Position numbers and translations under genes: made by a program
In this document: positions 1 to 11,273 of the stretch, piece after piece
How positions within the stretch are numbered: the first letter of the stretch is position 1
Layout of the letters: every line of letters starts with the position of its first letter
The notes under the pieces: model-generated
Seen by the model: only the letters and a program-made list of their open reading frames with translations
What the model was told of the DNA's origin: nothing
Databases searched by the model: none
Assembly (NCBI RefSeq): GCF_031143425.1
Contig: NC_090442.1
Coordinates: forward strand, 427,011,776 to 427,075,775
Source of the DNA: Pleurodeles waltl
Taxonomy: Eukaryota > Chordata > Amphibia > Caudata > Salamandridae
Length of the DNA: 64,000 bases
Direction of reading: 5' to 3'

Positions 1-19
1 TTTTAAAGGAAAAAACGAG

Positions 20-2238
20 AGATATAACACTTGTAAGAGATGCGAGGGCCCACTATAAATCTGCCCTGAGGGCCAGGAAGCAACAACTTAAGGAGCAGGC
101 CTGGGAGGAGCTGGAAAGTGCAGCATTACTTAAGAATCCCGGCTGGTTTTGGACGGTGGTCAACAGGGGCTCTATTGAGGTGGAAGCATCTGAGGGTTTG
201 GGTTGCAATATCACCCCTGAGACTTGGGTGGCACACCTCTGTGGAATTTTCTCTGGGTGCCCCATAGGAGACCTAAGGGGCGATCAGCAGGGACACCCCC
301 CAAGATTTAGCTATTAGGTTAAACCTAGAAGAGGTAAAGGAGACGCTGCAATGTAGTGATAGCCACAAAGCCCGGGTCCCGATACTATTCCAATGGACTT
401 ATACAAATATTGTCCACAGCTGTGGACACCCATTTAGCTTAATGTCCTCAATGCAGCGGTTAGTGTAGGAATCCCAGCTACTTGGAGAACGGCATGTATT
501 GTTCCCATTTATAAAAAGGGTATTCGTAATGACCCGAAGTCGTATCGCCCGATCTCACTACTTGATTCCTCAGCAAAAATTCTGGGTCGGATCATCCTAA
601 GACGTATTGAGGATTGGATGTTTGAAAATACAATCTTGTGTAGGGTTCAATACGGCTTCAGGGAAGGGTTAGGTACCCTAGAGCAATGCTTAAATCTGCT
701 TATGCTGATTGGGAAGTATACACAAGCCATGAGGGGCACCCTGTACCTTGCCTTTATGGATCTAAGTTGGGCCTTTGATAAGATTAATCGCAGCAAGCTC
801 TGGGATAGGCTTACCCAGATGGGCATGCTGAGCTGCTGTTATCTCTATTCAGGTACTAATGCCAATATGAGGGTTGGGCTGCATGGTGAAAATACGGAGC
901 TGTTTGAACTAAATAGGGGCGTGCGACAGGGGTGTGGTTTGGCCCCTACCCTTTTTTTGCTATATACAAATGGGTTGTTTGTTTTTTTAGCTGAAAGATG
1001 TAAGGACACTCCTAAAATTAATGGCAAGAGTATTCCTGTATTGATATGTGCGGATGATGCAGTGCCTATGGCCCGCACTATGAACGGTCTACGTGAGGCA
1101 GTTAAAGCATACAAAACTTTCATGACATCCTTAGACTTGGAGATAAACTGTAGTAAATCATATTTTATGGTCTATGGTAAACCTCTAAGCAAGATACGTG
1201 TGGTAAAGTTCAAGGGACAGGTAATTGAAAAGGTGCAGGATTTTCCATATCTTGGAGTGATTTTTTTATGATAAGGGTACCTGGAAATCCTGTATTGCCA
1301 AAAGAGGGAGGCTCTTTAACTCCACTGTAGGTGCCAAGTTTGAATTCGCTGCCAGGGTAGGTAACAAACTTATAAAGCCCCTGCATGAGGTATACAGGCA
1401 CAAATGTCTTCCGGTTCTGTTGTGTGGGGCCCCACTCTGGGGCTACATGGCAAATAGGGCCCCTGCGACTGAGGAAAACCGTTTTTACAGAAGGCTATTA
1501 GGGGTGGGAGAAAACACTTCTACGTTTTGTTTGCATGTTGAGCTGGATTTGGATTTTATAGAAGACACCATTAAATTAGCTACCATTTTATTGTGGATTT
1601 CAATTTGGACGAATACATCTGCGTCCCTTAACATGGAAATCCTGCGGGATTGTCTGCGCTGCGATCACGCTAAGGAAATTCCCTGGTTGGCTTATGTAAG
1701 AAAGGTAGCTAATGCATTGGGACGGTTAGACATCTTTGATGCACCAGAGGGTCTATCCAATGCGGACAAAAGGTGGGTAAAGGAGAATTTCCCAAAAATG
1801 GCAATGGCCAAGAGGGAGGAGGAGGAGCTAAGGAAGAAATCAGTGAGGAATTTTATTATGCTAAAGATAGGGGTCGGCCCAGAGTCCTACCTCTTGTAGG
1901 TTAAAAATGTATGGGAAAGGACCCTCATTACGCAATTTCGTTTGGGGGTGATTAGAGCTAATCTGTGTTTCCCGTTAGGCCAGTTTGACCAGAACACCAT
2001 AAAATTGTGTCCGTGTGATGGTGTTTCCCCGCAGACCCTAATGCATTCTACTATGTTTTGTGAGCTATATGCACCTTTTAGAAAACAATATTTAATCCCC
2101 CTTTTGAGGGACAGGGGTTTTGTGCAATACCGTCCAGCTTTTATGTGGTTATGTATGACTTCTGATGCGTTTGTGTGGCGAGGGATTGGTTCCTTCTTAA
2201 AGGGAGCTATAACTTGGCGGAACAGTGTACATTTTTAA
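20..2238 (+). pseudogene. LINE ORF2 reverse transcriptase, broken by frameshift and stops
   Basis: The enzyme would copy LINE RNA into DNA at a nicked target. Before the first ATG at 618 the same frame already reads a typical RT entry (PATWRTACIVPIYKKG, then KSYRPISLLDSSAKI) from about 469, so the real domain starts upstream. Visible RT motifs are LYLAFMDLSWAFDKI (about 741-785), GVRQGCGLAPTLF (about 918-956) and ICADDAV near 1047-1064. In the last, the usual aromatic before ADD is Cys while both catalytic Asp remain. The frame breaks in a run of T at 1261-1267, resumes as KGTWKSCIAKRG and GAPLWGYM, hits TAG at 1897-1899 and resumes to a stop at 2236-2238. The last part has a CPCDG...HSTMFCELY Cys/His pattern seen in C-termini of several LINE clades. 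It is not functional. Confidence 0.85.
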
Positions 2239-2416
2239 TTATGGTTTAGTGTTTAGGCAAATTTTTATCTTATTATGGAACCATCAATTTGAACAATGTA
2301 ATCTTAAAAGTAATTTTCTTTTAATTGTTTGTAAATGTAATTGGGGGCTATAAGGTTCAAGAAATTGTGATGTGTTGTGTATTTATTTGTTTTTATGGTT
2401 GAAAACTTTTAAACCG

Positions 2417-2422
2417 AATAAA
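2417..2422 (+). promoter_or_regulatory. polyadenylation signal of the LINE
   Basis: AATAAA lies about 180 bp after the last LINE codon and about 20 bp before the TGATTTGATTTTG tail, where a LINE transcript would end. Confidence 0.5.
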
Positions 2423-2569
2423 ATGATTTGATTTTGATCATTTTTTAATTACTTTTATGTGTTTTAGTATGTATTTTAATTGTGTATGACACAAATTGTT
2501 TCTATAAATATTTTGTAAATTGTAATTGTTATTTTAACCTAATTTATATGGTTATTGTCATTTTTAGTG

Positions 2570-3294
2570 TCATACCGGGATGTGGGTTTTGTAGGGCTTA
2601 GGGTGGAAAGTAATTTAATTATAATTAATTAATAATTATTTTTCAATTGGTATTAATGATTTAATTGATAATTAATTATGTACATTTTCAAATTAATTTT
2701 ATTTTTTCAATTAAGTTGTAGGCATGGGTTGTGGGTTTTTTAGGGGTATAGGATGGAAAGCAATTTGATTATAATTAATTAATGATTAATTTTAAATATT
2801 AATGATTTAATTGATGAATAAGTATGTAAATTCTGTAATTAATTTATTTTTTCAGTTAAGTTTTAGGCACGAGTTGAGTGTTTTGTAATGGTATACGGTG
2901 GGAAGTAATTCAATTATAATTAATTAATAATTAATGTTTAATTATGAATTATTGAATGGAAAATTAATTATTTAAATGTTCTAATCAATGTATTTTTTTC
3001 AGCTAAGTTGTAGGTGGGGGTGTGGGTTTTGTAGAGGTATTGGGTGGGAAGTAATTTGATTATAATTAATTAATAATTCATTTGTAATTGTTATTAATTA
3101 TTTAATTAATTAATAATGTAAATTACCTAATTCATTTATTTCTTAAGTTATGTTTTAGATGAGGGTTGTGGGGTTTATAGGGATTAAGGATGGGAAGTTA
3201 ATTAATGATATCCTAATAATTAATTTAAATGATTATTAATTATGTCATTGATAATTATTTATGTAAATTGTGTAATTATGATTTTTTGTAAATT
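2570..3294. repeat. AT-rich tandem array, ~148-bp units, left part
   Basis: Units share the anchor TTGTGGGTTTTGTAGGG, then GGGAAGTAATTTGATTATAATTAATTAATAA-like AT-rich DNA, then a TTTTTTCAATTAAGTTGTAGG-like segment. Anchors fall at about 2581, 2730, 2875, 3021 and 3177, so the spacing is 145-156 bp. Copies are well diverged. The array continues at 4331 after an inserted element. No coding potential is seen. Confidence 0.8.
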
Positions 3295-4330
3295 ACATGT
3301 TAGTATTGTATAGCTATTATAGCCATGTTTTGGGGCACGTTATTTTAGGAACTAAGCCTGCAGTTGTTCACTTTAGCCCAGTTACATTCTATTCAGCTTT
3401 GTTATATTTTTCTAGCATAGGCCGCATTTGCGGTGCTGTTTTATTGTTTTATCTAGTTATTCTTTCGTCTAGGAAAGCATTAGGTTACTAGCAGGACATT
3501 CTTTTCACTTTGTGCTCTTCACAAGGCTGCAGCCAGATAGAGTTGCCGGCAAAGTGGTACGCTGTGTCTTCAAAATTCAGAGAAACATATACATCCTTAT
3601 GTGGGGACATTTTCTCAGAACATCAGTTGCTTTATTAAAAAAACACTTCTCTGTCCCAGAGACTTTAGAGGGAGATTCCAGCCTGATGACACAACTACAT
3701 GCCGATTGCTGATTGCCTTCGCTACAGATGCTTGCTTAGACTACTGGATCCCTGGCCTATTTGGGAATGGTGTCTTTCTAGACAACAGGCTTCCTTGCTC
3801 AGGTATGGGGGATAAAGTCTTCCCAGGGAGGAAACCTGAATGGCGGATTAGAGCTCATCACAATGTGCTCCAACATAGCTTAGGTAGGAACCACTTATAT
3901 TAATCATAGTGACAGTATGGTGGGACTGTTCTCGTGTTTAACTCTCCTTGTCACCATTTTGCTTCTATTGTGTTTTATCATCCTAGTTATTGCAATTCAT
4001 GCCATTTTATCTAAGATGCAGTCAATTCAATAAACCTTATAGGACCATTCTCTGCCTCTGTTTGTCTTTGAATATGTGAGGCTAATTTGACTGAGAGAAA
4101 AGGATGAGATCTGATCGACCTCAATTTCCCTGAGGAGTCATTTTGTCATGCACTCAGTTGCCACAATCATCCCTGCTCTTGGGAAGCGATGAGGTGCTGC
4201 AAGTTAGCCAGAAAACCCGGATTAGGCCAACAGCTGTCACATGGTGTGGTATTAGACTCAGTTCCCCACAATTCAGGTGATTCTGCTGGCTGAATCCAGT
4301 AGTTTCATTAGGATAATGAGAGCCTATGCA
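3295..4330 (+). mobile_element. candidate solo LTR inserted in the AT-rich tandem array
   Basis: About 1,036 bp of different composition interrupt the tandem array exactly between two array segments. The block begins ACATGTTAG and ends CCTATGCA and is flanked on both sides by AAATT (3290-3294 and 4331-4335), a possible 5-bp target-site duplication. A polyadenylation signal AATAAA at 4029-4034 is followed by a C/T-rich stretch with TGTTTGTCTTTG, like the R-U5 part of a retroviral LTR. No protein-coding frame of interest exists, so it looks like a lone LTR left by recombination. Starting at TG (3298) and ending at CA (4330) would fit LTR ends but leaves three bases unexplained at the left. The family is not identified. 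Confidence 0.5.
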
Positions 4331-4495
4331 AAATTGGGTATGTGCTGTTGTGTTTTTAGGGTTACAGAGTTGGAAGTTAGTTAATAAATAACTTATTCAT
4401 AACTAATTATTACTTTACTTTTTAATTGATAATTATGTTAAGTTATATTTTAGATGTGTGTTGTTTGGTTTGTACAGTAAATGGGGATTATTGAA
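4331..4495. repeat. AT-rich tandem array, right remnant
   Basis: Continuation of the array at 2570-3294. The anchor TTGTGTTTTTAGGG at about 4349 and a further degenerate one at about 4460 align with the ~148-bp unit. The phase matches once the 3295-4330 insert is removed. Confidence 0.65.
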
Positions 4496-4730
4496 GACAT
4501 TTTCATTTAAAAAAAAGGTTTTTAATTATTTCATTTTTTTTTTAATTATTTCATAGGTAATTGTGTTATACTTTTATTATTTGTATTACATTTTAATTGT
4601 TAGCTGTTATGTTTGTGGGAATATACTATAGTATTTTAGTTATATGAATAATATTTGTGCTAATAAATAATAATAATTAAAATTTGTAATCGTTATGTTA
4701 TTTGTTAAATTTGTGTTGAAATTAAGAGAT
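4496..4730. other. AT-rich DNA, nothing recognised
   Basis: Runs of T, A and TAATAATTA without a repeat unit or coding frame. It separates the tandem array from the next MITE. Confidence 0.6.
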
Positions 4731-4733
4731 TTA

Positions 4734-5427
4734 GGGGCTGATTATGACTTTGGTCACCTTAGGACTGACGCACGTCTTTGGCAGTCCGACCGCCGCCTCC
4801 TCGGGGGTCTGACCACCCGATTACGATCTGTGCAGTGGGATCGTCACAAGACCACCGCTGATGTTTGAGCTACAGCCGCGGCGGCGGTTATGACAGCGGC
4901 GTTCAATGGTGGCAGTGCCAGCATAGGCACAGCCATGTGTATTTTGATGTGCCTTTCCGCCGACCTTTTCATGGCGGGAACAGTGCCTTGAAACGGCCAG
5001 TGGAAAGGCAGATAAAGAGACACAAAAAAGGGCTCCAGGGTGAATAAGCCCACCGCCATGAAAAGGTCAGCAGAAAGACAGATAAAGGGCCACAAAAAAA
5101 GGGCATAAGGGTGAATAAGCCCATGTGGATTGTGGCCGTGGCCCATGTTGTCCCCTCCATGCCTACAATGTCAGTGCATGCACTGTTTGTCATGCATGAC
5201 ATGGAGCATGGAAACTGTGCACCTGATTTGCTGGAGGCACAGCAGTGTAGCCGGCATTGGCTTCAGGCTCTCTCCTAGAGCCGAAGCTTGCCTCTGCCTT
5301 GACTGTGCCGCCTACACACTGCCAGCCCCTCTGGAATGTCATAATGTGTCTGTCACGATGCCGCTGGTGCTCCTGACTGCCTCCACTGTGGACTGGCCGT
5401 CTGACCGCCAAAGTCATAATTAAGCCC
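4734..5427. mobile_element. Harbinger-type MITE, 694 bp
   Basis: The ends are inverted: the left reads GGGGCTGATTATGACTTTGG and the right, on the other strand, GGGCTTAATTATGACTTTGG. TTA flanks both ends (4731-4733 and 5428-5430), the 3-bp TWA duplication typical of PIF/Harbinger elements. The interior is GC-rich, unlike its AT-rich surroundings, and contains a ~70-bp segment (AGATAAAGAGACACAAAAAA...GGGTGAATAAGCCC) present twice, at about 5010-5050 and 5078-5122, with an inverted partner of the CCTTTTCATGGCGGG piece. The open frames inside are not genes. Confidence 0.8.
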
Positions 5428-5499
5428 TTAATTTTTATAATTATAATTTATATTTTGGGGTATTTAATAGAGTTGTTAAAATATGTTGTTTAAAGTGAA

Positions 5500-6410
5500 G
5501 TATTCTATTTCTACCTTGCCATTGAGTGGGGTAGGAATAGTAAATGTTACCTCTTCTGGGTCTAATGCATAATATACTGTTGCACCAACTGGGGTGGGAA
5601 TAGTAAATTTTACTCCTCCTGAGTCCCACAGTTGCCCTACTGTTGCACTTACTGGAGCAAGAATAGCACATTTATTTTTTCTTAGGTCCAACAATTTTCC
5701 TACTATTGCACACACTGGAAAGGGAATAGAAATGTTAACTCTCCTGAGTCCTATGCTTTTCCTACCTTTGTACACATTGGATTGGGAATAGTAAAGTTAA
5801 CCCCTCCTGAGACCAAGGCTTTCCCTACTGTTGCTCTTACTGGACTGGGAATAGTACATTTAAATCCACACACTGGAATGGGAATAGTAAATTTATCTCT
5901 CCCGAGTCCAGCGCTTTCTCTACTGTTGCACACATTGGAGTGGGAATAGTACAATTTATCCCTTCTGAGTCTAATGCTTTCCCTACTGTTGCACAGACTG
6001 GAGTGGGAATAGTAAAATTAAGCTCTCCTGAGTCCAACAGTTTCTCTAGTGTTGCACACACTGAAGTGGAAATAGTACATTTGACCTCTACTAACTCCTA
6101 CACGTTCCCTGCTGTTGAACTGACTACAGTATATTACATTTTACTGCTCCTTAGTTCAATACTTTCCCTACAGGTGCACTTACTGGGATGGGAATAGTAC
6201 ATTTTAACCGCTCCTGAAGCCAACAGTTTCCCTAGTGTTTTCGACAGTGGAGTGAGAGTAGTAAATTTTACCTCTCCTGAGTCCAACATTTTCCCTACTG
6301 TTGTATAGATTGGATTGGGAATAGTACATTTTACCCCTCCTGAGTCCAATGCTTTCCCTACTGTTGTATAGATTGGAGTGGGAGTGGTGTATTTATTATT
6401 GCTATAGTTT
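5500..6410. repeat. minisatellite, ~61-62-bp unit, about 15 copies
   Basis: The motif GGGAATAGTAAATTT recurs at about 5527, 5596, 5660, 5724, 5784, 5846, 5880, 5943, 6006, 6067, 6127, 6190, 6252, 6316 and 6378. Each copy is followed by CTCCTGAGTCCAA and CCCTACTGTTGCACA. One unit (5846-5880) is about half length. The period gives about 20 codons, so periodic peptides appear in several frames on both strands; these are repeat artefacts, not genes. Confidence 0.9.
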
Positions 6411-7257
6411 ATTAATTTTGTTAATATTGTTATAATATATATTACTATTATGTTTGTGTATTTAAGTTTATTTTATTTATATACATAAATAAATGTATGT
6501 AGTTTTTAACATAGCTTTAGTTAAATGTATTCTTATCTATTGTTTACTTTTTATTCATAATTAAATTGAAATATTTTGCATTTATTTGCAGTTTATTTCC
6601 TTTATTGTTTGTTTATGTAAATATATATGTATATATATTTGTTGTATGAATGCATTAAAAAATAGAAAATTGTAATATAAATGAAAAATAATATTTGTTA
6701 TAATAGTTTTACAGGATAGATGGGTATATAAACATTAACTTATATATATATATGTGTGTGTGTGTTTGTGAATAAGTATATATTTACATATTTTTTTATA
6801 CATTACTTAAATATATTTGATTTACATTATATTAATGTTATATGTTCAATTACTTAAGATTTGCTGTTTTTAACCACATATATATTAATAAACTTTATTT
6901 TTGTTTTCGATACTAGTGTTAAACTATATATTTTTTCAATATTTTTTGACTTACCATTATATGAACAGGAAAACTATATTTTTGTGATCAATATTTTTGG
7001 CACAGTATTTCAGTATCGCAATGTTTGTGATTTATATATTGTGTCATAGAACCTTACTCGAGCATTGGACCCTAGGGGCTCTACCCAGTTTTAATTTCAC
7101 CCAGCTTCTTTCCTCCTTGAGCAGTCCAGGCTGCATCATGCTGTTGTACGACATGTTGTTACAAGGTTTTCCTGGTTTTCTGCTGGCCTCCTCTGCCACC
7201 TGAAGATGGGATATCAGGTCTTCCTATGGGTCCTGTTGTGATAGGTGCCCTAATGCC
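6411..7257. other. AT-rich DNA with TA/TG microsatellite, no gene
   Basis: Very AT-rich, with a short (TA)n(TG)n tract near 6745-6770 (TATATATATATGTGTGTGTG). From about 7050 the composition becomes balanced, but I recognise no element or coding frame up to the MITE at 7261. Confidence 0.6.
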
Positions 7258-7260
7258 TAA

Positions 7261-7429
7261 AGGCCTGATTTAGAATTTGGCAGAGGGGGTTACTCCATCA
7301 CAAACGTGACGGATATCCCACCCACCATATTATCATCCCATAATAGCCTATGGAGATCGTAATATAGCAGACAGGTTATCCGTCAAGTTTGTGACGGAGA
7401 ACCCGTCCGCCAAACTCTAAATCAGGCCC
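7261..7429. mobile_element. foldback Harbinger-type MITE, 169 bp
   Basis: The left end AGGCCTGATTTAGAATTTGG and the right end (other strand) GGGCCTGATTTAGAGTTTGG form terminal inverted repeats flanked by TAA duplications (7258-7260 and 7430-7432). The complementarity continues inward (CATCACAAACGTGACGGATA against TATCCGTCAAGTTTGTGACG), so nearly the whole element can fold into one hairpin. The termini match the larger element at 24154-27719. Confidence 0.85.
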
Positions 7430-7432
7430 TAA

Positions 7433-9659
7433 GTCAGACACTCCTCATAATCTGCTCCACCACAGGCATGAGCCTTTCTTGGTCCTCTATAAGGCCTTTA
7501 ATTCTTCTGATACAAAGGAATATTGGGTGATGAGGGGGCCAGAGCTACCACTTTGTATTGCAACATGGCGTGATTGCTGGCCGGTGATGAATGGGCCTCA
7601 AATGTACTTATTTGGTGGAAGTGCGCTATTGATGCCCAAATATAGTTGAGAATGGCCATCCAGTTAGGAGAAAATTTAGTGTAAGCCACAGGATAATCTG
7701 ATTTGACCCTGTCATTCAGGAGGCACAGCCGAATATCGTTTAAAACAGAGCTGACTTATTGGCCATGATTGTCCTATCTTTGGAATTTCACCTGAAGTTG
7801 GAGGGGTGTTCCAATTTGGGTTGTCATATTTCAGCTGCATGGTGTCTGTGCCAGAGTTCATTAGATTGGTGTTAAAATTGCGCATAATTAGCCATAGAGA
7901 CTTTGGGTGGGTCATTTTTAGATCTCTCAATGTGGGCAGTAGGTGAATTAGTGTCTCTTTTCTTTTCTCTTTTGCTGTGTTTAAAGTTTAAATAAACATA
8001 CCCATTTAACCAGCACCGGAACACTTCTGTTTTTGTCAATTGCCTTGGGTTAGGATAATGATATACCGCCGTTCCCCACAGTGGCTAAGGATGTCACAAC
8101 AGGCAACTCATCTTTTACATATGTCAGGGCTCCCCCAAAGATTGGCCACCCGCTTTTGATCTACTCACGTGGGACTCATAAGCAGTGAAGGCGGACCGGT
8201 GGGCGGAGTTGAGTACCCTGGTCTCTCGTAGGAAAACAATGTCCATTGATCTTAGATTACATTTTATAACCGTTATTATCATCTCCTTTCAGATAACCCT
8301 TTTATGTTCCATGAGCGCATAGAATTCTGAGACTGGTAAACTTGCACCTGGAACCGCCGAGTTGGGACCCCTAGAGCCAGGCCCCATCTGTAATTTTTGA
8401 TTGACGGGCTGTGCATATTCTATCTTTTCCAGGCACGCTGTCCCTAATTGTCAGCTCCCCTGTTGTCACAGTGGCTTTTAGCGCTGACTAGGAGCGAGGT
8501 AGGAACCATTGAGCTTCTATTGGCATCTCCTGACCCTCTACAAGTGGTGCCACTAGCTACAAAGGCATCCTGCATAAATATTGCCGAATATTTTGACTCC
8601 GTTTGCTTCGCCATTTTTATTTACCATTATTATAGTTGTAGATGGTTTTCCTCCAAGCCTGGACTGTTTTAGGCTGTCAAAAATGCTTTTTGAGTGTTCA
8701 TCCCCCCGTGGCTAGTGATATGAAAGCGACAGAGTTAATGTCCTTTGAGTCGAGTTATTTTAGGCTGGAAAGAGTTGAGCACAGTCTTATAATGTTCCTT
8801 CTGTTTAACATATACCATTTGCTCTGAGAGGTGTCTTCGGAGTAGATAACAATCTCATTACCGAGTCTCTACATATAAGGGTTTTTACAAGTCTGAGAAC
8901 GGCTGGCTGCTTTTTACGGGGGCGTTCTTTCTCTTTCAATATCATCAGTGGATATTGGGTTTTTCTCCTGGTTTCCTGCGCGAGGCTCCATTTGGGTCCA
9001 CTCTGGGCACGTTTTGTATGTTTCATATCCGTTGCAGAGGTCAAGGACTGCTATGTTATTTGAGGGCTTTGTTACGCAAGAAAGAAGTTGATCTAATTGG
9101 TCAGGTAGAGCTGTTTGAGTCAACGCTGTTTGTTAAGTAATGTACTAACTAGGGGCACTGATGCTTGCTGAATGTTGGAGACTGGACCCCGTTTGGGCTG
9201 AGGGACAATTTTTTTTCATTAAATTCAAAAAGTCTCCATAATGGTTTTCAGATGGGTCAGTCTGAGCACTACTCTGCACCAGAGTAATATTTCTTAGTGG
9301 GGTACTTTGTGGTGAATTGATAGTTTCTTCGGCCTTGGCCACGGGAGTGACACTGGAATTGTCTGTCGTACCAGTTCTCATCTATTGCTGGTTTAGAATA
9401 ACACTGTTTTCCCTACATTTTTTGAGCTTCTTAAGTCGTTTCTTATTTTTCCTGGACAGGAAGGGTTCCTGGTTGGCTGATAGTTCCCTGTCCGCAATGA
9501 GTATTCACTATGGATTCAACAAGATCCATGGTGTTGGTAGGAGGTTCCGAGGGGAGCAACGAACTGGCAACACACTCCTGTCCCTCAGCTCGGGTGTCTG
9601 GTGAATTATGTGCTGCATTAGGCTCCCCTCCAGATTGCAGATAATTTTGGGTCACGTTG
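7433..9659 (-). mobile_element. LINE fragment, minus strand, portion 3' of the ERV insertion
   Basis: Minus-strand LINE sequence containing an APE-type endonuclease remnant (about 7440-8230) and, upstream of it, Ser/Thr/Gln-rich open segments (for example 8914-9123, 9145-9381, 9443-9655) that may be ORF1 remains. It stops at the ERV target site (9660-9663), and its 5' continuation appears to lie at 22597-23280. At its 3' side it ends at the MITE, so no reverse transcriptase part is present here. The endonuclease part is well supported; the ORF1 part is inference. Confidence 0.55.
7440..8230 (-). pseudogene. LINE APE-type endonuclease domain remnant
   Basis: Reading on the minus strand from about 8230, recognisable pieces appear in order: ALTYVKDELPVVTSL (strand preceding the catalytic core), then LRDLKMTHPKSLWLIMRNFN with RNFN where these nucleases have GDFN (about 7875-7930), then ILNYIWASIAHFHQISTFEA and SPASNHAML (about 7555-7690) in the place of the family's SDH motif. 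The family cleaves target DNA to start LINE insertion. Substitutions at GDFN and SDH, plus stops at 7712 and elsewhere, show it is dead. The LINE at 1-2445 has no endonuclease in the window, so family identity between the two cannot be tested here. Confidence 0.6.
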
Positions 9660-9663
9660 CCTT
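9660..9663. repeat. ERV target-site duplication, left copy (CCTT)
   Basis: CCTT directly precedes the left LTR and matches CCTT at 22593-22596 after the right LTR. A 4-bp duplication is usual for gammaretrovirus-like elements. Confidence 0.85.
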
Positions 9664-11087
9664 TGCTAGCGCTCCTTGTTCTTAGTAAGTAAACTTACAA
9701 GGGGACGCGTATAGGTCGATGAATCTTTTGGATCGCAGAGGGTATTCTAGTCAAGTATAGCGAGTAAAAGAAAAACTTCAACATATCAATACAATCAACT
9801 TAAATTACAGTGAACTAGTCTAATCAGAAAAAACACCATCACACATATGAAAGTTAGTTTGTTTTATTCCCTATTAGTTACAATTCTAATCATAAACCTT
9901 TATTCAACAATATCATGATTTCTAAATTTTATTAGCAACATAAGCAATGAATTCTCAGCACTTTATTAATATGCACCCAACGTTAAACGAAGCATAGCAA
10001 TTCATGAGCAAACAAATAATTCAGCAATATAAGTCAGTCAGTCTAAGTCACGCTAAGTCACCCTTGTCAGCCGACCTATCTCCAAATTTGCATCAGCATG
10101 TGGGTCTTCATGCTAAGACAATTTAGTCAAAATCATTAATTTGGAAAAAATCTATCTAGAAGAGAAAAAATATTTTAAAACAGTGCAGTTGGTACCTAGA
10201 AAGAAAAAACGTTCATTAATCATTCAGGTTATAGCTACCTATCCAAGATAGGTCAGCAAAGAGTCAGTCTTCGTCCCCAGGTGATCAGTCATCAATAAGA
10301 GTCGGGCTCACAAGAAGCAAGCCCAAGTTTCAGCATGTCGGACAGCGTCTCCTGACGTCATCAGCTTTCACCTTTCCGTTCTGATTTTTTCCCTCATGTC
10401 ATCACTTTTTATTAGGGTCTCTCAATCCGTCCCACAAATTGCCCATTGGTCAACCTTATCAGGGGTTATGACTTTAACCACAATGTTTGTTTACCACTTG
10501 TCTAAGTTTATTTGAGAGTCAAGTTCCATTAACATGATTGGTCCTCTTGTCGATGAGTACATCATCTGGTTTCTTCGGGTAACAAAATTGTTTCTCCCAA
10601 CTCTTAGTCTGTAGCTCTATTGTTCGAGTCCTGGGAAAGTACATTTAGCCTACTCTACACATAATTGTATCAATTTGCTCTGATTGTCTCCTGTCCGCTG
10701 GTGAGTTTGCAGATTTTTCTAGCAGTGTTACATGGTGAACTCTGTACAGTTCAAGGTCTCTTTTCTCCAGTTCCAGTCTGCGGCAGCTCATCGCGTCTCC
10801 ACGTTCAAGCAAGCAAGGCCCAGTGCCGACTAGGCCTCTGGTATAGCTAATTTAAGGATATAAAGCATCATAACATAAATTTATATCTCTCCTTATAACA
10901 CATTAGTACAATTATTAAACATTCACATTATTTAGTACTGGTAACACAGATAGCGACCACTCCCCGTGGGCACATTTTGCACATTACACGTTATTTTCAA
11001 TTACTGTTAATCAAATATTGAATTTCCTCATCAGTAAATATATGCAACTCATTAGCATATTCTCATACTAGCATATCTGCTGCAACA
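9664..11087 (-). repeat. 3' LTR of the ERV
   Basis: 1,424 bp, TG...CA ends on the plus strand (TGCTAGCG...TGCAACA). It is nearly identical to 21170-22592. On the transcribed (minus) strand it begins TGTTGCAGCAGATATG and carries AATAAA signals at the positions given separately. It lies immediately downstream of the polypurine tract. Confidence 0.92.
9862..9904 (-). promoter_or_regulatory. polyadenylation signals in the 3' LTR
   Basis: Two AATAAA hexamers on the minus strand, within 9899-9904 and 9863-9868, about 240 and 200 bp before the LTR's 3' end. Both are conserved in the other LTR. Which is used cannot be told from sequence. Confidence 0.5.
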
Positions 11088-11098
11088 CTCCCTCCTCT
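11088..11098 (-). promoter_or_regulatory. polypurine tract of the ERV
   Basis: AGAGGAGGGAG on the minus strand directly abuts the TG of the 3' LTR, the expected primer site for plus-strand DNA synthesis. Confidence 0.85.
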
Positions 11099-11273
11099 GA
11101 TGACTAAATATGTCATCACACCTTTCCTTATCAAACATTACAAATTACTTTCAGTTACATTCTGATTTCTTCTGTTTCCATTTTCCCTATAGATTCTTCT
11201 TCTAGGTGGTTCTTCTCTCCTCTCATTAAACTCCTGGTTCTTTCAACTCTTTTAAATCCTTACTTGCATTAGT

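Larger units (their letters stand above)
1..2445 (+). mobile_element. 5'-truncated non-LTR retrotransposon (LINE), 3' part of ORF2 and 3'UTR
   Basis: A LINE copy entering from the left window edge. It holds the linker between endonuclease and reverse transcriptase (about 20-310), the reverse transcriptase (about 465-1400), a C-terminal domain with a Cys/His-rich patch (about 1400-2238) and a short AT-rich 3'UTR. The 3'UTR ends with AATAAA at 2417-2422 followed by a TGATTTGATTTTGATC tail, as LINE copies end in short A- or T-rich repeats. The clade is not certain from sequence alone. No target-site duplication can be seen because the left end lies outside the window. Confidence 0.85.

Noticed and set aside
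3297..3903. Overlapping ORFs of 64-100 codons
   Set aside because: They lie inside the candidate solo LTR, have no domain, and cross its regulatory region; chance frames.
4844..5423. Cluster of ORFs on both strands
   Set aside because: They fall within a MITE with terminal inverted repeats; mirrored GC-rich frames are typical artefacts.
5441..6349. Repetitive 20-residue peptides on both strands
   Set aside because: Produced by the ~61-bp minisatellite period; no start, splice or domain context.
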